Of a DNA stretch of 41,024 nucleotides, positions 10,694 to 24,100 are shown in pieces. The DNA lies in assembly GCA_002633005.1 (NCBI GenBank), contig NMRA01000725.1, forward strand, positions 126,001-167,024. Reading direction: 5' to 3'. Origin of the DNA: Phoronis australis. Lineage: Eukaryota > Phoronida > Phoronidae. A model generated the notes under the pieces. It was not told the DNA's origin, made no database searches, and saw only the letters and a list, made by a program, of their open reading frames with translations. The translations under genes and the position numbers were made by a program. The number at the start of each line of letters is the position of its first letter. Positions within the stretch are counted from its first letter, which is position 1.

Positions 10694-11285
10694 TCCACTT
10701 ACTTAGATGGAATTTTATTATACTTAAACCTTCCTAAGTAGACTGAGCCAGATGTCATTTGGTTGTTTGCTTGGCAGTCCAGTTGTGAAATAATGTAGTA
10801 ATAACATCACCGGGAGTTCATAGTTCTGTATCTGCCGAAAATCAATAAGCGGCAGTTTCAAGTGAAGCGCCCACAGCCGAATGTCAGGTCTTCCGCAATA
10901 GAACAATACTGTTCGTCACTCATTTTAACAAGGAACTTAGCCAACACAAGTTTTAAAATGTTCCAAAGTCGCTACTGCACAATACAGGAACACCGGTTTG
11001 TTACCAACATATCACTGCACGACCAGCTCTGCTGCTTAGCAACTAACATTGAAACAAGTGTTGGCACCCAGAAATGAAACTAGCACGATAAGATACAGTA
11101 GCAACCATTTAGTTACAACCAGAACACCTCCTCTCCTAAAAAGGGTTGATCTACAGAGCATAATAATGACAGGCAGAAACCAACACCTTATCAAGCATGT
11201 AAACGCAAAATGTATAAAAATCAACATCTCGGTGGACAATCAGAGACCCCTTTGCCTTTGCGCTTAGTGTGAACAAAATTGAAAT
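10694..11285. other. Intergenic, downstream of sacsin-like gene
   Basis: No supported feature. Overlapping 60-72-codon frames on both strands look random. Confidence 0.5.
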
Positions 11286-11291
11286 TTTATT
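11286..11291 (-). terminator. Candidate poly(A) signal of sacsin-like gene
   Basis: AATAAA on the minus strand, about 405 bp past the stop codon at 11696. It is the first exact AATAAA I find downstream. The assignment is by position only. Confidence 0.4.
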
Positions 11292-11695
11292 CCTGAAGAA
11301 CCAAACTCCAATCCACCAATCCTCTGTTTTTGTTGTTCATTTTCCACAGAAGAAAAAGCCGAATACAGCTTTTTTTTCGAAACGGGAAGTTGAACTAAAA
11401 TGATAAGTTTCTGAAGAAACTTCCGTGTAAAACAATGAATTGGTAACCAGTAACAAATTACAGTGTCCCGGTCTCTGCTGGCAGCGGTCTACATATATGA
11501 AAAAATAGAAATTGTCCATTTCCCGTTTTTTGTTTGGGGGTCTGAACCACTTGTATCCCTCTCAAGGACCCAACTATGCCAAAGGCGTACAAATATCAAC
11601 ATCAATTAGCTGAAAAGTCAAAATAATGCAAAGGCGTCCTTCTCAACATCGGAATAATAACTTTGAAGCCAATTTAAAAATGAGCAACAGGATGC

Positions 11696-12112
11696 TCAAC
11701 TGCCACCACCATCGCCCCCACGCGGCATCAGTTCTGCCCCAATTACGTCATCGCTAATATCAACAGCCATTGAAAATGAATGACTGTACTCAGCTGATCT
11801 GATGACAGGGAGTGACATGCCGTGGTCTCTAAGAAATACAGCTACAGCCTTCAAAATATCTTCAGTTATCTTGATCCCTTGTCGCGCATCACGTTCTTCA
11901 AAGTAGTCGCTGGGAATTCCTTGGCTGCACACATCCGGGTATCGAAGTTTAGCCGGGTTACCCAGCAGATGTTGAAGGTCACACGCCAAATCCCGAAGCG
12001 GTCGAGCTGCAGGCATATCAAGAGTGGACGCTATGGTAACCAAGTCATGCGTCATAGACTTAAGATTCGCATCAACAGCCAACTGGGCGGCCTTTAACGC
12101 CTTTTCTGCCGA
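11696..12112 (-). CDS. Sacsin-like exon 7 (HEPN domain C-terminal half)
   Basis: The acceptor AATTTCAG is followed by SAEKALKAAQLAVDANLKS and RDLACDLQHLLGNPAKLRYP, then a 45-residue tail with EDILKAVAVFLRDHG, ending in a Gly-rich tail and TGA. HQ-SAEKALKAA continues the helix begun in exon 6. H-Q-A/S-A-E-K-A-L-K-A is the HEPN signature. In human sacsin this domain dimerises and binds nucleotide; catalytic RNase residues are not expected. Confidence 0.93.
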   Translation of the reverse strand, partial: SAEKALKAAQLAVDANLKSMTHDLVTIASTLDMPAARPLRDLACDLQHLLGNPAKLRYPDVCSQGIPSDYFEERDARQGIKITEDILKAVAVFLRDHGMSLPVIRSAEYSHSFSMAVDISDDVIGAELMPRGGDGGGS

Positions 12113-15100
12113 CTGAAATTAAAGGAAGTAGAAGTTTGCTTTCATTACCAAAAGCGTGCGCAGCCACGCACACACTCCGTAAGACGCAGAACAGAAATTT
12201 GTATGCCAAAGCTTGAAGCAGAACAATTCAAGCGTCACTAAGTTTAAAGTCGTTTCATAAACAAAGGGCTCATCTCACAGCCATGGGCGGTGAACCTACT
12301 TTTTTCAGTGTTGCGCCGCCCATGTCACACCCGTGATTATGTTAACAGTATCAATTACACAATAAGCACGCAGTGAAGGCGAAATTGTAAAATTTCCAGG
12401 AAATAATAACTGCTCGGAAAAAGAACGCCAAATTATGAAATAGAAACAAATTTCTAAGAAAAGACGTACAACTCGTAAAAGTTGATGGGAACGCCTGCGT
12501 GGACCGTGAGAGAGGAGTGTTGTCAACCGTGACTGTTTGCATTTGCCGGTCATTTCAGCAGGAACAGGGATACAGACCTACAACTCCCTGCCGTGAACGA
12601 CTACATTTATTTTTTACAACCAGGCTAAGCTAACGTGGAAATCCAGACAATGAACGTCTGACCTCAGGAACAAGCTTTCTTGCAAACTCCTACCATCGTT
12701 TTTACTGTAGTTATTGTGTTTAGAATCGTACATAATGGCACAACAAAAGCATATCGGTACAAATAGAAATAAAATAAATACAGCTGCACTCGGTTAATGA
12801 CGCTTAAAACTAATCGTTAACACCTTTTTTGAAAACACGGGCTTTGGAGACGAAAAAGTGGCCATGCTTTGTAAGTCTCTCTTCGTCGGTCCCGAGGAAC
12901 ACGATGCGCAAACATCAGGGCTACTCGTGTATTTGACGTTGAAAATCAGGATGGCGACAAACCTATTTCAAAATCCCGAAGTTATCCGCTAACATACGCC
13001 CATTTGGCAAAATTAAAGCAATTTTTAAGATATTCCATCAAGGCACATATTTCTGAAAGTCTGGCATAAATGAATTCTTAAAAATGCTTTCAGCCTGAAC
13101 AAAACTGATACCAAAACAGCAATAGCAAATTCGCTACTTGGAGATTACCATAATTCCACCAAACAACTCAATGCATGTGCTTCAGGTCGGTAATCGACAG
13201 ATGCGCAGATTTTGTGATATGTCCGGGGTTGCGTTCCGTATACCCAAGACACTCGTAATGCATTTAAGGAGAAAAATCTCGACATAAGAAAAGGAAGCAG
13301 TGATTTATATTACACTCTCAAAACGTTCGTCTTTCGCTTTAAGCATGATTCTGTGAGTTATTGCTTTTTGACGTCTGTGAAACAAACCTTGGTCTATATA
13401 CGGCACAGTCCATGTGCCTGGACAAATATTTGAATTTAACTTTTGGTTCCTAAAATGTCTTGTTTGCAAAAATCTCTGGTAATGAGGCATAAGGAACACC
13501 CACGCTGTTTTTGAAGCGCTGCCTCACATTGTGAAACAGAGAATACCCAGTAATTTCTGACATGCCATTTGGCAGTAACTCAACACATGCAAAGCAACAT
13601 GAATTTTGGTCAAGGTGCAGCGCACGATGCAGGCCAAAAATAATAAAACCTCACCTTCGAGGGAGGGGATATTTTAGGCTACAAAAATACCCAAGTTTTT
13701 CCGGATGGTAAGATAGTCAAGCTATTTCTCATTAACTACACTCACAACAAGGATACGCAAATTCTAATGCACGCAGTCTAGATTCACGCGTGAACAAAAT
13801 CACAACGGATTCTGGAAGCAGCGTTTTACGTGAACAGGGTGAAATGCCACATTTAAACTTGATTAAATGAACCAACTTAGCAAATTGTAGACAAAAATGA
13901 TTATCGGCATACAATGAGGAGACAAATTTTTATAACTAAACTAACTGCGTTCCTGAATTTCTCATTCTCATTTACATGATTGATGCAAATGATAATACAG
14001 GGCTTAGAGAAGTAAAGAAAGGGAATGATAACTTGGACAAACCAGTCAGAAGATAAGAATGAAGGAGAATTGATATTACGCAGCACAGACGAGAAGCCTT
14101 TTCAGTGGAAAGAACTGGTTTCCCGGAGGGCACTAGCAGAAATACACGCACACAGATCGTTAAGACTAAACTAAAAATATACAACACTACATTTAAAAAT
14201 AGAATACATTTATATACATACATGTCTCCATATCTTCCTGATGTGACCTATATACATGTATGTACGTAGCTCCCGTTTGCTATTAGCTCACCTGGTGGCA
14301 CTTGTGACATGCCCAGACGAATGACACTTCAGCCGCTTCTGGTGGGACGTCGTTTCCGGCAGCTTTGAAATCCTCCATAGCTTGACGGTACCATTTTTGC
14401 GCTAACGTAGGCTGGGGATTTGGGAGTGTTGGACTGCAACTGAAAAAACACAGGGTGTTTTCAGTACCACCGGATGATATATAACTCTGTTTCCAACGTC
14501 TTCTTCTCTCGGAGTACACATTTACTAAACTCCGAGTTCTTTGTCGTCTGTAGGACGCAGCGGGCGCACTCTGGTTTTGAGCCTGTTCATACCCGGCCAC
14601 AGTGGTTTCGAGATGATGAAAAATTTCAGGGAACACCCTTGTGTTGTCTTCGCTCCTAGCCGGGTACCAGAGCATGAAGAGTCGTTCCAAAATTCTTTCT
14701 CTGTCATCGTCTCCCATGTCCCATGCTTCTTGTATTTGATTATCAATTTCTTGCATAGCGGCTTCACTGTCAAAGAAACTGTCTTCAGGGTCCCCGTTCC
14801 CCGAAATGGGATGCCAGAACTTGTAAAGATCAGAACCATAAACTTCGACTTCTTCGTCTCCAACACTTATCACGTAGCGTCTTATAACGGTTACTGGATT
14901 CTCTGTGCAGTCTCTGAGAATCTTGGCTATGACATACTCTGGTTCACCAGCTTCAGTCCGCCTACCGGTATCATAGCCAACCAATTCATTGAGTTCAAAC
15001 TTCAGAAACTCTTGAGTTAGTATATGATTCAAAGCTACAGGAATCTTATACCCAGGACGCACCTCAGTTTTTTCGAGGGGAAGTCTTTGAACGTCATCTT

Positions 15101-18100
15101 GGTCAAGAAGGGAATCAAAATCGCGAGGTGAGTTGTCAAGATTTAACAGATCTAACAGTAGAAACGTGTTAGAACCGAATTCACATTCTGAATCCTGGGA
15201 CACGTGCTTTGCTAACGACCTATACACATCGGATGCCGTTGCACTTGACTGAATATAAACCTTCCAGAAACATCGCTCGTCACGAATGACTGAGACGCCT
15301 TTGGTATAATTCTTTCTCTCACACAATGTAATACCCTCCGCGTCTATGTAAAATTCCTTCACTCTTTCAGTTTCAAAAACTTCGACTCCACCAAATTGCT
15401 TTTGTACTGTTTCTAAGATACCACTTGGATTCTGGTTCTTCACTGTTTTGCTGTGAAACACAAGTCTAGCGACAGCACGACAAAACAAGTCACAAGTAAG
15501 TCGCTCGTACATGGCTTTGACTAAGGTATTGTTTGAGTGGTCATGACTTACATTACCCTCTGTAACCGTTTGCACATGTATAACTTCCGACAACATAAAC
15601 GGACGATACTGTTCCGGAAGAATTGATATCTTTCGCTTGAATACAGGATATGACTGGACGGTCAGTAGATAGCAGGAAAAATTGCCTTTAACATCTTCGT
15701 ACATCCTATCGTGGTCGATGAAGACACATTTGTTGGAAGAAATCATACTCCCGTCCCGAGTTGGTAAATAAAGACCTCTGCTGAAACTTGCATCCTTAAT
15801 GGCCTCGTCAGAACAACGTAACAAGGCTAGAAAAGCTTTCCTCGCCTTTTCGTGTTCTTCCGAGTGAGGTTTATTTCCATCAGCTTTTTTCATGATATCA
15901 TAAAGCACGCCTCCAAGAACATCCACGTTAAGCTCTTGACTTGCTCCCAATTTCAGAAAAAGGTCACGAAATGGAGCAATGTCATGAGGCAACTTAAATA
16001 CATAGGGTTCAATTTGCTGCTCGAGAGTGATATTTTCAACCAATTGTTTTGCAAATACGAACATATTGCTTTCGCTTATAAGTACCAAAGGTGTCTCTCG
16101 AAGAATATCTTGCTCAGGTACGCTCAACTCATTACGACTCAAAAACGAGTAAATGGCTCCCATAACCTCTAAAATAAAGGTACGTGGCTTTGGCTTCTGA
16201 AAAGAGGTACATAGATTAGAGCAATGCTCAATAACATGGGTCGTTGATGGTTGTAGAATAACACCCAACGATTTAGCAAGACTGGCACCTAATTCGCTTC
16301 GTATAAGTTTTGCAGAGCTCCAACAAAGCTTTACGTTTTCAAGAGAGCCAAGAACTGCTCCATTAGCTGATACAAATTTGTCTTCACTGTAGTGGCCATG
16401 AAGTTTGGTAATTTCATCATCCACTTCTGCTCGTTCAATAAAGGCTATGTCTTTCACCTTATTGAGACCTCGCGTATGTCTTTCATGCTCTTCCAGAAGA
16501 TAAGCGATCAGTAATCTGGACTTGTCGCATTTGACTTCATTCATTTGTTCACTATCAAGTCCTGCAACCTGCTCAGCAAACTGTAGCAACTGGTCGTCTG
16601 AAAACCGTTGCTGTAAACCTAGATTCTTTAAGAATGAATGCCACGCATTTTCCTTGAATGGTGCCGGCGGGAAATATCGCTCATCCAACATTTTGGAGAA
16701 GATGTCATCCTTCCAATCAAAGAATTCACAAGTTTTTTTTAGTTTCCTTTCTTTGCACTTCATGAACGCCACATTTCTTAGACAGGCAAAAAACAATCTT
16801 CTCTTTTGCTGATCTCTCATGCATGGGACGACGACTTCTTTTATGAAAGTTATATGTTCAAGCCTCCCATTGTCTGACATTCTGCCAAAGTGATGAAGTA
16901 TGTACCGAGTATACACATCCCCAAGACCAATTTCTTCGATTTCAAGGTATTCCATAACATTTCTGTCGAGTTTACTGTCTAGAAACACTATCCTATTATC
17001 CCTCCACACCCACGCATCTGTTGATGGTACGTTACATTCAAGCACAACGGCGTGCTTGTCTTTGAGACTGACCAGAGATCCTGTGTTTGTGCAGAAAAAG
17101 GGTAGACGTTTTATTCTCCCTAAAACTCTGGCACTTTTTTCAACGCTACAAAAATATTGAAGAAGGGCAGTGCTTTCAAATTTTCCCAAGATATTTTGAA
17201 TGGAAAAATGCTCTTGTCGTAATTCAATGGCGCGTAATATGTCCAATGGTTGGTCTAAACTGCTAACAAGCGTAGAAAGGACGCTATAGTCGATTCCCGC
17301 ACCAGTGACAAGAATTGGCACGCCTAATAATCTCAGGTGGTCAACAACTGGACGTGCTAGTAATGTGTCATTGTCAATGACAACACTTTTACTTCTTTCA
17401 GTTTGAACCAAAACAAATTCGTTCTTACTGTTGCAAGCTGGAATGAGGCACAACTTTGCCACAGGATCAAAGAAGCGCGAATGGTCTTTTTCAGTCATCT
17501 CATTAACGAGAGACCAAAATAGTTTGATTAGTGACCATCCCGTTTCAGTCAACGCCACTTCGGCTTCACCTGCAAATTCGTTAGGCATCATGTGTGAGAG
17601 GTGCTGAAGTGAAAGGTCTTTGAATACCGGTACTTGGAGAAATTGGGAAGGCGGCCAAAATACTTCACTCACCAGTTCTCGGTGAACGAATTTTTCATGA
17701 TGGTCCTCCGTTGCTAAAGAAGAGTACGAAGTCAGATACTTCGGGTTGTGGACTGAAAACTTCTGTAATTCCCGTGATTCGGTGAATAACAATTTGGTGC
17801 CTTCCAGTCTCTTGTCAAAGGCTTCCTTCTCAAATTCCTTGCAGTACTTAAGAATTTCAATTACCTCTCCAGGAGTCAGTTCTGATTCGTTGGACAGCAA
17901 AGGGCTCTTGAAGAAGTCCATTATGGTTTCAGGGGTTGACATTCGAATTGCAACGGCACTTGTTTGGAATTCTTCAGCCAGCCTAGAGAATGGGAGCCAT
18001 ACAAGGCTAAGTCCACATCTGACAAGTAGAGTGGCGAGGTTCTGATGCCCTTTTCTTTCAGATTCTGGTGCTGGCAAAGTGGTTGTATTTGTTCCCAGGT

Positions 18101-21100
18101 TATCAAAAACAGCACCATTCACACCTTTATCACCAGCTGGTAGCCATGTCACTGAACAGGTGTCTTGACAGTTGTGAGGACAAAATAAAACTGGTAGCAC
18201 ATGAACTTTTTTCAGGCTTAGGATGCTGTAAAAGCTTCGGACAATAGTGTTGGCGAAGCCAGATTTGCCTCTGGTTTTAGGAAACACGCTAAGATATGTG
18301 ATTAAGCTATCTTTTGTCAAACAAACATAGCGCTTCTTGTATTCTGCTACCAGCCGCACGTAGGCATGAGCAACGACGTGGCGTTTCAAAAGATTGTTCC
18401 ATTCAGTCTTGATGTCTCCATCTGCACATTCCCAAACATTCCGCCTAGCTTCGTGATCTAATGCAAAGTGTCCATTAACATGGACAGGCAAATGCGTTTC
18501 CTGAGGCAACGGAAGAAAACAGAAAACATTATGTCGGTACATCTGTCTGGAGGCCGATAACTCATACGCAACACCAGCTCGAGGAAGAAGTTGTAACTCG
18601 TTTCGAGAAATAGCGTTGCATATACCCAAAGGTTTGTGTTCGCAGTCTTCAAATCCGAACTTTTGAACAACGAGCCACCTTTGGCTAAGACCTATCGAAT
18701 CATGTATCGATATCTCGTATGCAACTTCCTGTGATTGGACAGCCCAAATGTCAAAGCAACATGGTGCTCTCGTATAATCATTAAACTTGTTTAAGTCTTC
18801 CATTTCGTGGCTTTTTTCAATATTTGCTGTAACCGTGAAAGGAACAACTTTCGACCTGTGTTTTGTAATCTCACACAGATTTATTTTTCTGACGTTGTTC
18901 AGAAAAAGCAAGCATGTCCGAGCTACTTTCTGAAACGCTTTCAGCATGCTTCGAACGTTTGAAACACTAGTGCAGTCTGTCTTGATTTCAGATGTTTTCG
19001 CTATTTTGTCGCTTCTCAAAGGAAATCGGAAAAGAGTGCCATCATCAACCGAGAGCCCGATTTTGCGAAGTACACTGTCGTAGCATTCAGTAACAGATGA
19101 AAACGTGTTTCTTAACTTCTCCACGTCTTCATAGCACCTTCCTGGATATTCCGGGGTGGCTTCAGGAACATATTTACAATGAGGATCGAACACAAACAAC
19201 CTCTCGCCTTTACCGGAAAGGTTGGTAAGAAATGAGGGAGTATCCGTAAGGTGATACACTGTATTAAAGCCGACCCCGTATTGGCCTGTTTTGGTGGGGT
19301 CAATCTCCTTGCTTCCCTTCCCCAGATGTCTAATCCCCTGCACATCTTCTTCAGTGAACGGTTTGTTATTGTAAACACACAAAGCTGGACCCTGCAATGG
19401 TTCCCAACTGTCCTCGAATATTCGGTCAATCGGATGCTGACGACTGTCAAGACAAAAGTAAACCTCAGTTGCCTGCGCATCGTCTGCATTTTGCAACAAT
19501 TCCTTCAATACGTCGACCTGGGAAGGATACCCTTCAAGAATTCTTCGAATTCTGTTGGTAAGTTTTTCTTCTTGACCAAATTTTATTCCAATCGATGCGT
19601 TTTCCAGTACTTTTCTGCGTTTTGTCTGTACTCCTAAAACACGTGCCACGGGATACGGTATGTAATTATATACAAATGGCATTTTGGTATCAGCTATCCA
19701 AGAGCAATCATCGAAACACAGAGTGGATGACAGCTGTAAGACTTTCTCCGATTCATTTGGCAAATATACATCGAAATCAAGCGATTGGTCTTCCATGGAA
19801 TCAGCTATACGTACTGCAACGTCTCTCGTAAGACGTAGAGAATCTGAACGCAACGAATTATTCCCGTACAATATTTTCATATCAGAAAGAACTTTGCAGT
19901 ATTGTTGAACACCGAACCTTTGGGCAACACCCATTGCTTCTAAAAGCTTGCGAAAATCTCGGGTCATCTCAGCCGGAACTTGGTAGAGGAAAGGTGGAAA
20001 ACCTTCGGAAAAAGAGACTTCAAGTGGTGTTACAAACTTGTTTCTGTCAGCGATGAGAATGACCCTAATTTCTTTAAACATATTTAGATGTTGCCGTTTC
20101 ATTGTATTGCATTCAAGCCCTCTTTGTAAACACGAGTAAATACCTTGAGTTACCCGACACAAACCTGGCGACTCTTCTGGGCTACTTTTGTCCATTGCAT
20201 CAACCACGTTATAAAGGTTTTGAGTAACGACGTCAAGTGAAAGGTCAGCATTCGACATTACAGGAATCATCTCGACACTTGCAATTTCCGCCACGGTTCC
20301 CACGAGGTTATCCGTCGATACGTGATATAACAACGACGGTTTCTGAAACGTATTGCATTTTCCATGCCATTTCAGAGACACGGGGTATTCACTTGGCCTC
20401 GTTTTTACAGGGATCCAAGAGATATTTTCTAACCCTTGTCTCAAAGTAGCAGTCCCGTCAACTCGTTCAGTTAGAAATTGAGGTCTGGTACGCAGGAATT
20501 GGAGAATTTCGTACGCCTTTTTAACGCCTGTTTGGTAGGGTAGCCTGTCTATTAACTGCGAAGCTTGGAGTATTTCTTGTGGCTGCACGTCTTTTAAAGT
20601 CTTTAACCCAAGCTTGCGTAATTGTGGTAAAACATCATCCAAAGCACAAGCACCCCGAAGAAAGACTGGTTGACCATAGAAAAGACGTTGAAGTGTCTGA
20701 TCCTCCGGGTCAAACAATGTTGTGAGCTTCACAAGCTTTCCATCACTGCGAAGAAACAGATTATATTCCTTCATACATTTCCGCAGATTAGACTTGGTGT
20801 TCACCAGCTGCATATGATTTTTCATGACGTAAATTACAAGATCTTCGACTTCTCTTACAGAGTACTCGGAGATACAAGGGAAGACGCTGTTTATGAGTAG
20901 ATCCGTCACGGTAACCTCTTTTACTTCTAATAAAAGGCAAAAGTAGTTCGTTCTTTCATTTTCAGGTAGGATCATTGGCTTTGGGAATCTGAATGGGGCC
21001 TCCTTAATAGGTGACATTGTTTCAATTTCTTGAACTGAATGAAGCCTATCTTCACAGACACTAAGTGTACATGGTGTCACCTTAAACATCGGCAAAGATC

Positions 21101-24100
21101 TCAGCAATTCGCGATACACACTGATCGTATGGGCATCGGATTTCTCGACCTCAGAGCGAAATTCGAATACCAAGTGGCGAGAAGCTACTTTCATCCGTTC
21201 TATAACATCACTTCTCTTGAGGAATGACAGAGCACGTAACAACCCAGAAACTGATGGGGGATTTACATATGTGTGTATCATCTGGTGCCGTTTTACAAAA
21301 GGGAACAACCCATCAACAACAATAACACCCAGATTCCCTACGAAACTGAATGCGGAGTCGCGGACAGTGCTCTCTTTCGTATTCTTGTAAATAATTGGGC
21401 TCTCCTTGACCAGTCTCTTAAGATACATAAACCCATCACAAGTTTGCAATGGCAGGACAAACAGTTTTTCTATACTACAAAGATCTGTTGGGAACATTTT
21501 CACCAGATAGTTCCACACAGTTTCTGTCCAACCCAGTGTGAGAAATCTCTCTTTCTGGGGAATCCAGCGCCGCATGTCTACAGCCACAGGCTCAGATGCT
21601 ACTAGAGTCAGCAGCTCCACGGCGTGATTCTTTGTCATCAGCGTTAAGTTGGTTTTGCCTGAAATAATAAAAAAGGAAATTTGGCCAAATACGTATGGCT
21701 GCTGGTACATTGTCAAGTGAATTTGTCGGGGGCAAATGCCTTGTAGAGTATTGGGCACTGCGTATGAAGCTGCCACCTTTTTTCTGTAGCTAGTACTTTG
21801 CTACTGCATTATGGGATAGTTTTGTAGTCGTCCATCTTGAAAAAACTTGAGTTGTTTGTACCTTGGGGTTCTATTTTGCACCCAATATATTACATACCTT
21901 CATAGCAATTCAACATAATTATCCATAAAAATTAAGAAGCTTAATAAAAGCAAAATTCCTTTTATTCATAACCCATTCCCTTTACTTAGTTTAAAAGCAC
22001 ATAATCCGTTTTATGGGCAAAAAGGCATTTTGGGGATAATTGTTGGATTGGATGTATTTCGTGAAGTAATTAGCTCTGGGCAGAGCTTTAACATACCATG
22101 ATCCGCTTATGTGGTTTTATATTTATTACAAATTGCCAATTCTCGCCGTTGTTTGCCAGTAATTTCTTGAACTCAAGGCTGGCAACTGTGCCAGTTAATA
22201 CGCTTAAAATTCAATTCTCGCAGCACGGCGTTGAACACCGACCGCTGAGGTTGTGAGTTCGATTCCGTACTGAGGCTGGCCTCATAAACCATTTCTCAGA
22301 CCGACAATAACACTTTCATTGTCATGTACCTTTGTCGATATTCCTGTTTTGATTTTATTCTTTTAAATTAAATCCTTGCCTTACCCGATTTTGCAATCCT
22401 ATGAAGAAGGTGTAGCCCACTTGAGTCCACGCATTGAGTGGCAAGTCGGTATTCAAGTCCTGGAAACAGTGTCGCCGGGTGATTGCTGTTTGTAATGTAA
22501 ATCTTGTGTCGTTCACTGTGTTGGCTTTGAAATCTCGTGAATTGCTTACTTGCCAACGGCAACAACCTGAGACCGACAATTTCATCATAATTCCCGTCTT
22601 CAACTGCATAGCACAAGACCTCCATACAATGAGTTTCATTTCTTGGAAACTGTTTAACTGTGTTTTGAATATCCTGTATTGTTTTTCTAAAACAACAAGG
22701 AGTGACGACCGTTTTCTTGAATCTTTCCAGGGCAAACTTAACATGTTCTGGAACGCAAACGACCGGTTTGCCAGCTTTCAGTAATATGGTGTTGATTACA
22801 ATCGGATTGTGAGCATCAGAAAGGAAGCTGAACAATGCTTCATCAAGTGTTACGTGTCGACCGCCTCCTTGATTGGTGTATAGGAGAGGCATAGTCGTAA
22901 CATAATCCAGAAATTTATGCACCATTGGTACCCACTTGCTGTGTACAACTTCCAAGTTTGGAATTGCCTGATATATGAGGTTTTGTGGAATATTGAGCCT
23001 TGTTCCTTCCAAGATGAGCTGTGCGTAAGCCAGAGGTACAGCCTCTTCTAGCATTGCTTGATTCCAAAGTAAACTCCTATCGGTCAACTCAGCACCCAGT
23101 TGCTCAGCATCAGGCCACTTTAAGTGACGCCGATTCTGATCGATGGCGAAGAAGCCGTTTATGTGGATAGGCAGACCAGTCTGACTTTTTTGCTCCACTG
23201 GGAGTGGTAAAAAACAGAACACGTGTCCTTGAGGGTGTTGAGGCTGAAAGGAGCCGTCCAGAGACATTGCAACAGCTACCCAGGGAAGATAGTACAAAAT
23301 CTTTTCTTCAAACATTTGTTTTAATTTAGGCAGACGATCACCGCCGGCGAAAGCACTTGTGACTAGCCATCGGTGCCATGTTCTTGTCGATGTGGTGTCT
23401 TCTGAATAAATTGCCTTTTCTTGGCTAAAGCAAACAGAATCATTCAACCATGATTTGGGATCAACTGTTGCCAGAAATGATTGCATATTCTCTCTAACAC
23501 TTGTGGAATTTTCAGATAGTGCCACTTTGAAAAACATCTTCGGTTGCTGGTCGCGAGACTCGCGTATATACAACTCTATTGACTCTAATGACGAGAGGAA
23601 GAGCAAGCACATGTAAGAGTACTGCTTGAACTGCTCAAACAGAAGTTTCACCTTATCTAAAGGATATTCATCGGGGCATAGTTCTGACTTGTTTCTGGAT
23701 ATCCTCAACGGGAATCTGAATAAAGTGCCGGGATAGTAATTTTCCGCAAGCTGCGTTTGATTGAAAATGAGGCATAGGTTAGGGTCAGTCAATGGCCAAT
23801 AAAACCCCGATATGTCATCCCCTATGTCAGCCAGATTCCAACTAGCTCCTTTCGTGGTACGACCTGTCATGCCATCGAAAAAATACTTCTCATGCGGGTC
23901 AAGGAAGCCAATCTTGTCTCCACTGAGAATACCCGGCATATCTACAATGAAATGCAATGCAATCATATTTAAAACCGTATCAAGGATCTTTAAATCAAAC
24001 GATTTCTGAATTGAAATATCTAAAAACAAAGGTTTGTTTGAAAAAATCAAGCTGAAGTGCCATGTGTAAACAATCGAAATACCTGTCATGTGGAATACAG

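Noticed and set aside
14461-14495. Extra mini-intron in sacsin exon 6 around the Ser-Gly-Gly-Thr / CFFS stretch
   Set aside because: GT and TTTTTTCAG flank only about 30 nt, too short for a normal intron, and the frame is open through it.
14541-15020. 159-codon plus-strand frame
   Set aside because: Antisense shadow of the sacsin-like giant exon.
22355-22744. 129-codon minus-strand frame in another frame of sacsin exon 5
   Set aside because: It lies within a strongly supported coding exon and has no domain of its own.
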